Shown here piece by piece: positions 34,150 to 42,759 of a stretch of DNA of 64,000 nt; the stretch's first letter is position 1; each line of letters starts with the position of its first letter. The stretch lies in the NCBI RefSeq assembly GCF_023856365.1, contig NC_064555.1, forward strand, positions 13,853,754-13,917,753, read 5' to 3'. Source of the DNA: Brienomyrus brachyistius. Its lineage: Eukaryota > Chordata > Actinopteri > Osteoglossiformes > Mormyridae. A program made the position numbers and the translations under genes. A model generated the notes under the pieces. That model saw only the letters and a list, made by a program, of their open reading frames with translations, was not told where the DNA came from and did not search any database.

Positions 34150-34845
34150 CATGTTCCTCCATTGCCCCTGGTTAGGACACTGTGTCTATGGAGGAAAAGT
34201 CACTGGTTCCAGGCTGGCAGAGCGATGTACAATTGGCCCCTGAGTGAAGCCCTTGTCCCCCAATTGCTCTGTCACCCTTGGCCCCTGAGCGAGGCCCTTG
34301 TCCCCCGATTGCTCTGTCACCCTTGGCCCCTGAGCGAGGCCCTTGTCCCCCGATTGCTCTGTCACCCTTGGCCCCTGAGCGAGGCCCTTGTCCCGCAATT
34401 GCTCTGTCACCCTTGGCCCCTGAGCGAGGCCCTTGTCCCCCGATTGCTCTGTCACCCTTGGCCCCTGAGCGAGGCCCTTGTCCCCGGATTGCTCTGTCAC
34501 CCTTGGCCCCTGAGCGAGGCCCTTGTCCCCCGATTGCTCTGTCACCCTTGGCCCCTGAGCGAGGCCCTTGTCCCCCGATTGCTCTGTCACCCTTGGCCCC
34601 TGAGCGAGGCCCTTGTCCCCTGATTGCTCTGTCACCCTTGGCCCCTGAGCGAGGCCCTTGTCCCCCGATTGCTCTGTCACCCTTGGCCCCTGAGCGAGGC
34701 CCTTGTCCCCCGATTGCTCTGTCACCCTTGGCCCCTGAGCGAGGCCCTTGTCCCCCGATTGCTCTAGGCACTAGCTGACTTTGCTTTCTCAAATGTATGT
34801 CGCTGTGGTTAAAAGCATCTGCTAAATAAATGAACGTGAACGGTA
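34150..34845 (+). mobile_element. tRNA-type SINE with expanded internal segment
   Basis: The head at about 34150-34225 contains CCCTGGTTAGGACACTG and a B-box-like CACTGGTTCCAGGCT. The 3' part at 34766-34845 (GTCGCTGTGGTTAAAAGCAT, CTGCTAAATAAATGAACG) matches the tail of widespread fish SINEs. Between them, the usual single GCCCCTGAGCGAGGCCCTTG...GATTGCTC segment has become a 45-bp tandem array (separate entry). I see no target duplication. Confidence 0.7.
34232..34766. repeat. 45-bp minisatellite inside a SINE, about 12 copies
   Basis: Unit TTGGCCCCTGAGCGAGGCCC followed by TTGTCCCCCGATTGCTCTGTCACCC, 45 bp. The first unit is the least like the rest (GAGTGAAGCCC, CCAATTGCTC), and internal units are nearly identical. 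A period of 45 keeps frames open on both strands (34162-34623 and 34278-34778 plus; 34172-34792 and 34186-34725 minus). The minus-strand product has a collagen-like GQGPRSGAKGDRAIG appearance but is an artefact of the repeat. Confidence 0.97.
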
Positions 34846-34849
34846 GAGT

Positions 34850-36535
34850 GCGTGGAGTGTTTAAGCATATGGGAATGACTCAGGCTGTTTGAACCCTGGA
34901 TTAAGAAACTGGCTGTGATTCAGAGAGCCTCCTGTCTATCAGGCTGCCCAGGCAGCCCTCTTCCCGCTCATGTCCCTGCAGAACATCTCCCCCTGCATGA
35001 CGTATTCAGGGGCCAATAGTGTCTTTACATTCAACATATCGATGCCCCTCCCCCCCACCCCAGGCCCTGCCAATAATGAATGAAACTTGGTTTGAAAGCT
35101 GGGCCATTATGGAGACTCATCCAGCTGTCATCACCCCCCTCCCCCCAATCTCCCCCCATCCCCCCCCACTTCATCCTGTAATAAATACAGTAAAGAGTAC
35201 ATTTCCCTGATAAATCATGGAATAGGAAGTAGCAGACTGGGTTAAAAAACCATTGTGATCTCTCTTCTGGGGGGGCCCATTGGCAGGGGGGTCAGTCCAC
35301 TCCCACCCCTGGTGGATGCTGATGGACTGACATTCTCCTTGATCATTTAAATACACATTTATTCACTTAGCCATCCTGTTTCCCCATGGCAATGTATGGG
35401 ATCAGAACCACAACGGCACGATAGGTGGATTGAGGGCCATGTGACCACGATACATCTCTAACACCACCTGATGAGGTCACAAAGAGAGGCGGAACAGAGG
35501 GAGCAGGTCAGTGGGCGAGGGCAGGGGTTTCCAACACCAATCGTATGCATTTCAGGACAGCAATACTGCACTGGCAAGATAATACACAAATCCGGACAGT
35601 CTGGTTCATCGCAAGTGAAAATGGTTTCCATTTGACTGAGCATATGCTTGTGCTTGGCATGGAGACCTGGGATGGCTTTTCATGTATTATTCTCTGAAAC
35701 GTAGATAGGAAACATTCTGAAAAATCAACGCAAAGCTGCAGAAGCTTTGAAAAGGAGCAGATCACCTCGGTGGACTCAGAGCTCGCAGTACCAGCCTTGG
35801 CAGCGACGGTGTTAATTAACCACAGCATGGAGCCCAGTCTGGAGATCAGCTGATCGCAGCTCAAGCAAGAAGGATGGATTTTGGTCTGAAAATAAGCGCA
35901 GCTCTCCATGCGGCCTGTAAAACAGCTGCTGCTTTGACTTGCGTCCTAGAGATAAGTGAAAGAGCCAGGATGGCTGTGAAAGAGAGATTTAGGACATTCA
36001 CCGCACGCCGAAGCCCCTCTGACAGACACTGTTGTCTCATTTATTTATCCGTTTGCTCGGTTGGCTGACCATCGAATCCAGAGCGACCGTCCATGACCGC
36101 AGAGACGAGGCAGCTGTAGGTGAGCCTGAACCCCATTCCCGGCTGCAGCTCCTGAGTAAATCTGATGTTCTTGGCTCCATTTCCAGACAGATACAGCGAC
36201 ACTCGTACAAACGAAGCACAGAGCACTACTACAAGTCCGCCATGCTTAGTATTTTCCGCGTCGGCCACAATGACGTGTTTGTCTCAACCGATTCACATGT
36301 GTTCTATATTATGATCATCAGGCCCCCTACCCAGAATTCCCAGGACAAAAGTACTTTAATTAACCCAACCCTCATGAAGAACAGCCCCTCCCACCTGGAA
36401 CATTTCTCCAGGCCTCGGCCAGGAACAGCTTCCCCCACCCCGAGATGGCACCCCTGATGATGATGCTAAAATTAAATTTCCTCAAGAATCCCCAGTTAAA
36501 CAATATGAGGATGTGCAAACGAGCTTTTTCTTCAC
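34850..36535. other. No confirmed gene
   Basis: Several frames without recognised domains. The minus frame at 36041-36268 is the most protein-like by composition, with a GFRLTYSC string loosely like the end of a CUB domain. It lacks convincing splice sites and I do not call it. 35508-35909 minus is open for 133 codons without a known motif. C-rich runs lie at 35050-35060 and 35135-35170. Confidence 0.35.
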
Positions 36536-36536
36536 C

Positions 36537-36650
36537 TATCCATCCATCCATCCATCCATCTTCTGTAATCAGTTATCCAATGCAACTAGGAGTCAATTCC
36601 AAGAAGCACAAGCCACAAGGCAGGGAGCATCCTGGAGGGGATAAAGTCTT
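36537..36650 (-). mobile_element. Truncated V-SINE-like tail
   Basis: (CATC)n at 36537-36560, then TTCTGTAATCAGTTATCC, and AAGCCACAAGGCAGGGAGCA corresponding to the GAGGCAGGGAACAACC block of the V-SINE. Diverged and 5'-truncated on its own strand. Confidence 0.5.
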
Positions 36651-36654
36651 TATC

Positions 36655-37660
36655 GTGACCATTCACAGCTTAGCTCACAGAAAGTTAAACCTTTGAGCGG
36701 CATGGAGGCATAAATGCAGCCAGCACCAAAAAGCAAGAGGTCATCTGAGAAATGCCAAGGGCGGTTCCAGAGGTGCCCGGCATCTCTGAGTCTCCCCTCA
36801 TCGCCTCCTCGGAGGATCCCAGCAATCTCATTGTTTATATTTCCTGTTAGACTTCCAGGGAGGGAAGGGAAGATAGATACAGGAATTGACACTCCATTCT
36901 CAGTCTGACAGCACCCAGGGGAAAAGAAGACAAAGATTCAGAGGGCCAGTCGTAGCGGCGTTAATTTTTACTGCCTTGCTTGTTATGCAGAGTTGAGTCC
37001 ACCGTGACAGAAAGTGCTGAAAATGAGCAGGGAACATGGATAACTGTCTACTCTGGAACATGAGAGATTCCACCAACATACCAACAGCTCGCATGTAGTC
37101 ATATCATGAATAGAAATGTGGCTGCCTGTACCAGTCAGGCTAAAGAAGGCTGCTGAGAGGAGGAATCCTTTCATTAATACGGTATACCGTGAAGAGCTAA
37201 TGGCACACACCAATTTAAAATTGCTATCTCCGCTAAACACACTCCGTGTCAATCATAGCGTCTACTCCTCATATAGGAGGAAAAAAATATTTTGCGGCTT
37301 GCAGAATCCGGTGGAGGGAATACTTCCCCTTTGACTCTGAAAACTTATTGGGTGTTTTGAGTGAAGCCATGCTGGACTTGCCTTAACTGGGCAACCAGTC
37401 TGCTGACCTAGTAGCTCTGGAACACAATATTTCCTCTGCCTTCTCTAGCTTTGGATCCTCATATATACTCGGTATTGCGGAAAAGTCTGAGGCAGTCAAA
37501 GAAAATGATGTTTAAATGATCATCGTAAAACTATGATATTATATCTTTCACAGTGTATTAACTTAGCCATCAACAAACCTCTCCTAAATCACCACAGTGC
37601 TTGCAGCAACCATCCAATACACTCATGTATTTTTTTGACTAGATCACTACCCTGTTAAAT
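36655..37660. other. No recognisable feature
   Basis: No repeat family identified. The overlapping frames at 36650-36892, 36900-37094, 36983-37252 and 37116-37334 show no known domain. Confidence 0.4.
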
Positions 37661-37668
37661 AAGAAAGC

Positions 37669-37800
37669 AGCATAGACCAGCATGGTTTCCTTGCTGGTTA
37701 GGGCTGGTTTGGTACTGGTGTAGCTGGTGACCCAGCATAGCTGGTATAACCAGAATGCATTATGATGGTTATAATGATAACTCGCTATGCTGGTCTAAAC
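37669..37800. repeat. CCAGCAT/ATGCTGG palindromic repeat
   Basis: Begins CATAGACCAGCATGGTTTCC and ends GCTATGCTGGTCTAAACTG, an imperfect inverted pair. Between them are repeated GCTGGTTAGGGCTGGTTTGG, GTAGCTGGTGACCCAGCATAG and CTGGTATAACCAG blocks. It resembles a common short palindromic fish repeat. Superfamily unknown. Confidence 0.6.
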
Positions 37801-38100
37801 TGTTTTCACGGGAGGGTGGCACATCATGTTTTGATAATGAATGAATGAATTGAGCTGGTGGAGAAATTTAACAAACACGCGGAAAGGCTGAGGTGCCCAT
37901 GAGGAGACGTTTGGGAATCAATGTGATGTTCTTCTAGCCATCCAGCAAGATATCAGTAATGTTTTGGAGATCAAACATTTGTGTTTTTCTGAGCAAATAT
38001 GCACTTAATGCCCAAATAAATTACTTCAAACATAAAACTAAGGCCTAAAACTTTTGCACAGTACTGTATAAACATTTTATGGATAGTCAGGCATGACTAG

Positions 38101-38427
38101 TCCAAACCGCTTATCCTACTGGGTCCCGGGGGGTCTGGAGCCTATCCCGGAAGCAATGGGCATGAGGCAGGGAACAACCCAGGATGGGGGGCCAGCCCAT
38201 CGCAGGACACACTCACACACGCACACCTACGGGCAATTTAGCAAGTCCAATTAGCCTCAGCATGTTTTTTGGACTCTGGGGGGAAACCGGAGTATCTGGA
38301 GGAAACCCCACGACGACATGGGGAGAACATGCAAACTCCACACACATGTGACCCAGGCGGAGACTCGAACCGGGGCCGCAGAGGTGTGAGGCAACAGTGC
38401 TAAACACTGCACCACCACGCCGTCCCC
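38101..38427 (-). mobile_element. V-SINE, near full length
   Basis: Very close to the copy at 4947-5310. On the minus strand the head (CCACGCCGTCCCC end, A-box at the complement of about 38404-38415, B-box complement GACTCGAACCGG near 38363) precedes the central domain with GTTTGCATGTTCTCCCC, then GATGGGCTGGCCCCCCATCC and the tail GGATAAGCGGTTTGGAC. The GGATGG tail repeat is missing and no target duplication is evident, so the left edge is eroded. It ends 26 bp before a Tc1 element. Confidence 0.9.
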
Positions 38428-38453
38428 GCTGAGCACCATATTGTTGGAATATA

Positions 38454-39123
38454 CACTATATGGACAAAAGGATTGGGACGAATAGCCATTGCACCTACGG
38501 GAACGTTTATGACATCCCATTCTAGGTCCATAGGCATGAATATGGAGTTGCTCCACTCTTTGTGGCTGTAACAGCTGCCACTCTTCTGGGAAGGCTTTCC
38601 ACAAGATTTTGGAGTGTGTCTGTGGGAATGTTTGTGCTTGGTGATGTGAGGCTTGCATGTAGCTGCTCAGCCATGGAAGCCCATTCCATGAAGCTCCTGG
38701 TGCACAGCGTTTGTGCTGGAGTTAATGCCAGAGGAAGTTTGGAACTCTGCAGTTACTGAGTCAACAGAGCGTTGGCGACTTTTATGCACTATGCTCTGTT
38801 ATTTTATATGGTCTGTCACTTTGTGGCTGAGGTGCAATCGCTCCTAAATGCTTCCTCTTTATGATTATACCACTTACAGTTGACCATGGAATATCTAGAA
38901 GGGAAGAAGTTTCACGAACTGATTCACTGCAAAGGTGGCGCCCTATGAGAGTACCACACTTGAATTCACTGAGATCTGCAAAGTGACCCATTCTGTCGCA
39001 CATTTTTGTAATCCTGACTGCATGGCTAAGTGCTTGATTTTATGCAACTCAACAATGAGTCTGAATGAAACATCTCAATTCAGTGATTGAGAGGTGTGTC
39101 CCAATACTTTTGTCCATATAGCA
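38454..39123 (-). pseudogene. Internally deleted Tc1-like transposon
   Basis: The ends are inverted: CACTATATGGACAAAAGGAT at the left and the complement of ATACTTTTGTCCATATAGC at the right, each next to TA. Read on the minus strand from 39003, the frame encodes the transposase N-terminal helix-turn-helix (LSEFKCGTLIG, RETSSLLDIPWSTVSGII), then a basic SDRPYKITE linker. Past a stop and a frameshift comes FQTSSGINSSTNAVHQELHG. At the left end is the C-terminal LQNLVESLPRRVAAVTATK. The D, D and E catalytic residues lie in the missing middle, so the 670-bp copy is a non-autonomous deletion derivative. Normal Tc1 elements are roughly 1.2-1.6 kb. Confidence 0.85.
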
Positions 39124-39130
39124 TATAAAC

Positions 39131-39275
39131 CAGGGCTGCCCAATCCTGCTCCTGGAAATCTGCCTGTCTGCAGAGTTTAGGTACAGCCCTAATTTAACAC
39201 ACCTGATACAGGCCCTTCAATAGCATCTCAGTATTAGAATCAGCTATGGAAAATAAGCTATGTTGGGCATCCCTG
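39131..39275. mobile_element. Small hAT-like MITE
   Basis: 145 bp with terminal inverted repeats CAGGGCTGCCCAA and the complement of TTGGGCATCCCTG (12 of 13 match). The flanks ATATAAAC (39123-39130) and ATGTATAC (39276-39283) agree at 6 of 8 positions, a possible eroded 8-bp duplication. CAGGG ends and an 8-bp target fit hAT. It sits directly against the right end of the Tc1 element. Confidence 0.65.
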
Positions 39276-39289
39276 ATGTATACATATAC

Positions 39290-40720
39290 ACACACAATAC
39301 GGTCCACTGGTCACCCTATCTCAGGAAGCAGAGGTCAGAAGGCAGCAAACTCCCCGGACCCTGAATGGCAGTCCATCACAGGACACACACTCACTCATAC
39401 TAAGAGCCCCAAGTCTGCTAGCTGTATGCTTTTGTCCTCCGAGAGAAAATCAGTGCAGCAAGGGACGAATATGCAATCTGCACAAACACACAACTTCAGA
39501 GTGAGGAGCGCACTATTTCATTAAAGTACCTGCAGTTGTTAGTGATGCAAACTTCATGCAAAACACCTGATGTAACTGAATTATAAATCTTCAGTTATAG
39601 CTGCCACCCACAGCACCCAAAAGGCTTTTAAAACGGTTCAGCTAATGTGACAGCTGAGCTACCGCATACACCCAGCAGTTATTTACTGCATGTATAAATG
39701 GAGGTGAGGCTTTCAGATGCAGAAATCCGCTAATAACATCTGTATGCCTCTACTTCTCTCTTGAAACACGGCACTGTACAATTCCTTGTGTTAACAGCTT
39801 CTCCGGTTTCCAGTCCCTGGATGATCATAACAAATAATGTCGAGGAATGGCAGCGGTGAGAGCAGAAAAGGATCGGGCACGGCTGTAATGTCGGGGGGCG
39901 TATTAGATTTACTCCTCGTTTGTTTTCTTCCCACTACTTCTTCGGCGCTCCATTTCCCTCCTCCAGGGCGAAGCTCCAGACTGCTGCGTGCAGTGATAGT
40001 TGCGAGTGGGCGGAGGACGCTGCCGGCTGGCCGGCCGTGCCCCCGCAAGGAGCCGAATATCGGGTTCCGGTGCTGCAAATGGGGCGGATGGGGGTTCTGT
40101 CTGTCTGATCGAGTTCTTCTTAATTCATGTATAAATCTTATTATTCCGGCACTGACATTGAAAGCTGCTCGCACACACAGCACATATACACACACCTGCA
40201 CGTACATACAAACTGCTTTCTAGCTCTGAAGATTATCATTGTGAAGTTGCATGAGCGTGAATTATCTGGTAGGCTATACAATAATAAATAACACTCACAT
40301 TGTCCATTTTTACTATATGCGTATTCATATGTGTGGCAGACTGTGCATGCAGCAGTGTCTGCATTTTCTTCATTCATTTGCTCTCTCATTTTCCTCTTAC
40401 TCCTAACTTCTCCAACCAAATCTTGGAAACAGCATTTCTCTCTCCAGCTTCTACTGTATACGACCACTGGCCGCTTAAATTGCGACTTGCTGCACCCTGA
40501 ACGCATAGCTTAGCCCATCATGTGTGATATTATGCATGAAATAGCGGCAGTTGTTTGAAAGCACTGAGTTTGCATTCTGAGTTTGCAACCCAGAGAGATG
40601 CAGATCAGCTAATCGACATCTATGAGTTGTTCTTAGTGTAAGATTGTGTGTTTGTGGGTGTGTGCACGTGGCCTGTGGTGCACTGGCATCGCATCCAGGG
40701 AAGGAGTGATAGCATAAGAG
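39290..40720. other. No confirmed feature
   Basis: 39295-39520 has weak V-SINE-like blocks (GTCCATCACAGGACACACAC). A GC-richer block at 39790-40110 is open on both strands (39791-40207 minus, 39837-40223 plus) but shows no domain I recognise. The rest is AT-rich. Confidence 0.35.
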
Positions 40721-40724
40721 GGGC

Positions 40725-40862
40725 ATAATTCATACAGAGTGGACAACCATAGCATTAACCAATGATATATTTTGAATTGGTGAGCTGACAAGGGAGGGAG
40801 ACTTCGGGTGCGAATCAGCTTTCAGCAGGGGCAATTGCCTCCATGGCCACGCCCCTGTTATT
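40725..40862. repeat. Dispersed repeat family C, copy 3
   Basis: AGAGGGGCATAATTCATACAG, ACCAATGATATATTTTGAATT, GCTGACAAGGGAGGG, GAATCAGCTTTCAGCAGGGG and GGCCACGCCCCTG in the same order and orientation as copies 1 and 2 (20715, 21975). It directly abuts the 24-bp minisatellite. Confidence 0.7.
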
Positions 40863-40867
40863 ATTTT

Positions 40868-41334
40868 TCTGCATAGCACTATAGCTGCCTTTCTGCACAG
40901 CGCTGTTGTTGCCTTTCTACATGGCACTGTTATTGTCTTTCTACACAGCATTATCGTTGCCTTTCTGCATGGCACTTTTATTGTCTGTCTGCACAACATT
41001 ATTGTTGCATTTCTACATAGCACTGTCATTGCCTTTATACACAGCGCTGTTGTTGCCTTTCTGCATGACACTGTTATTGCCTGTCTACACAGCATTATCA
41101 TTGCATTTCTACATAGCACTGTCATTGCCTTTCTGCACAGCGCTGTTGTTGCATTTCTACATAGCACTGTCATTGCCTTTCTGCACAGCGCTGTTGTTGC
41201 ATTTCTGCATAGCACTGTCATTGCCTGTCTGCACATCATTATCATTGCATTTCTGCATAGCACTGTCATTGCCTTTCTGCACAGTGCTGTTCTTGTCTTT
41301 CTGCATGGCGCTGCCGTTGCCTTTCTGTTTGCGT
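40868..41334. repeat. 24-bp minisatellite with 48-bp alternation
   Basis: Two 24-bp unit types, CCTTTCTGCACAGCGCTGTT(GTTG) and CATTTCTACATAGCACTGTC(ATTG), largely alternate, giving a 48-bp higher-order unit; about 19-20 units in all. Because 24 is divisible by 3, frames stay open on both strands (40906-41337 plus, 40730-41269 minus). The plus-strand product would be an extremely hydrophobic LPFCTALLLHF repeat and the minus a cysteine-rich TVLCRNAT repeat. Neither is supported as a gene. Confidence 0.96.
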
Positions 41335-41339
41335 TAAGA

Positions 41340-41496
41340 AGTACATATATCTAATAAGCTGGCCATGAAGTGTTTATATTCACAATGTACATCTTTTTTC
41401 TTTTTCATTAAACTATGTAACTGCTGGTTTCAGGCAGTATGAAAAGTCCAAAGAGAAAAAGATTTTCCTCCTCTGTATCTTAAAATGGTAAATACT
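41340..41496. other. No recognisable feature
   Basis: Short AT-rich spacer. Confidence 0.4.
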
Positions 41497-41504
41497 GTAT
41501 AAAG

Positions 41505-41698
41505 CAGGGGTGTCAAACTGCAGTCCTGGGGGGCCGGAGCCCTCTGTAGCTCAGCTCTTTTCCTGTATCACCATAAATGATTCAGCTCAAGAGCTGTGTC
41601 GTAATTAGCACAAGGAGCTGAATCATGTGTGTTAAATGAGGGGAAACCCAAAAATGTGCAGGGCTCCGGCCCTCCAGGACTGCAGTTTGACACCCGTG
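41505..41698. mobile_element. hAT-type MITE with perfect 8-bp TSD
   Basis: 194-bp element. Terminal inverted repeats of about 25 bp begin CAGGGGTGTCAAACTGCAGT at the left, and the right end is the complement of CACGGGTGTCAAACTGCAGT (one mismatch at position 3). Inner complementarity continues with GGGCCGGAGCCCT against AGGGCTCCGGCCCT, and ATGATTCAGCTC against GAGCTGAATCAT. GTATAAAG flanks it exactly at 41497-41504 and 41699-41706. TIR sequence and 8-bp duplication identify the hAT superfamily. It has no transposase. Confidence 0.92.
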
Positions 41699-41709
41699 GT
41701 ATAAAGTAT

Positions 41710-42280
41710 TCCATTACATTTATCTGTATATATGATACTTCTCTATGAGCAAAAGCCATGATTTTTCCTGTAATGACTCTGTGGGCGTGAAGGTCAAAAA
41801 TATAAAACCGGCTGTCTGATAATCGTGTTTCCTCACCTACCTTATATTCACTGCTTGCTATATATTCTTTGATTTGTGGCTCGCATTTTTATGTACGTGA
41901 TGCTTCTGTCTTTTTGGCTTGCACACAAAATACGAATCTGACTTTCAAAACAGTCGAGGCAATCAAAATTTTCCGAGATTTTATACCGCCTCATTACAAG
42001 TGGATTTTCCGAGCCCGGAATCACCACGAGTGGTGTACATTCCAGGATTGCTTGCCTGGCTGTTCTGTGTCGCTGTCTATAAGGATGTAGAAAATAACTG
42101 TCTGAAATGAAAGTTGATATGTTGATATGAAAGTTATATAATGCTGCTGCTGGACTTATCGGTGGCCAATGTCAGGCGAAACCGTGCAGGACCACGGACA
42201 GTATGTCCATGTGGTCCAGGTGGTTTAAAAAATCAAGACGGTAAGAAGATAATACACTTTACTGTATTTTCCAAAAAAGA
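41710..42280. other. No recognisable feature
   Basis: AT-rich DNA. The frames at 41869-42110 show no recognised domain. Confidence 0.4.
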
Positions 42281-42285
42281 GAGAA

Positions 42286-42742
42286 AATGTGGTTCTACTG
42301 TGGTGTTGGTGTGGCCAGCAGGTTAGCCTATCCTGTTATCTGTGTGGATCCCAATGCCACAGTGCAGTGATGGGGACACTGTGCTGTAAAAATGGTACCG
42401 TCCTCTGGATGAGATGTAAAAACAAAGTCCTGACTCTCTGTGTTCATAAAGATCTCTGGGCATCTTTCGAAAGAGTAGGGGTGGTACCCAAATGTCTAGT
42501 ATAAAACTGCCCACTGTGGCCCTATCAAATGTGGCCTCCTAATCATTCCCTATATCTAACTGGTGAATGTTTACCCGCTCTTCACCACCTTAGTTACTAT
42601 GTGGTGAGCGCACTGGTACAGAACGGCTGCTGTCGCATCAGCCAGGTGGGGGCTACACAGGGGTGGTGGCTGAGTGGATCCCCATTGGTTCTGTAGAGTG
42701 CTTTGGGTGTCATGAAAAGTGGATATAAAGGTAACACTCATT
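42286..42742 (+). mobile_element. SINE3-type retroposon, copy 2 (5S head missing)
   Basis: Collinear with 1030-1432: GGATCCCAATGCCACAGTGC, GGGGACACTGTGCTGTAAAA, ACCGTCCTCTGGATGAGATG, GAAAGAGTAGGGGTGGTACC, TGCTGTCGCATCAGCCAGGTGG and a tail with GTGCTTTGGGTGTCATGAAA. The 5S-like head is absent, so it is 5'-truncated. A (TTCA)n stretch follows the tail near 42738. The small frames overlapping it are fortuitous. Confidence 0.8.
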
Positions 42743-42759
42743 CATTCATTCTACTTGAC

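Noticed and set aside
34172..34792. Long collagen-like frame (GQGPRSGAKGDRAIG repeats) on the minus strand
   Set aside because: Entirely produced by the 45-bp minisatellite inside a SINE. Equivalent frames are open on the plus strand, and there is no start context, signal peptide or splice support.
36041..36268. Possible CUB-like exon on the minus strand (GFRLTYSC)
   Set aside because: Only a short resemblance. No disulphide pattern, no convincing acceptor or donor, and the opposite strand is also open.
40730..41337. Hydrophobic (plus) and cysteine-rich (minus) repeat proteins
   Set aside because: Both arise from the 24-bp minisatellite. Open frames on both strands at once are what a stop-free multiple-of-3 period gives.
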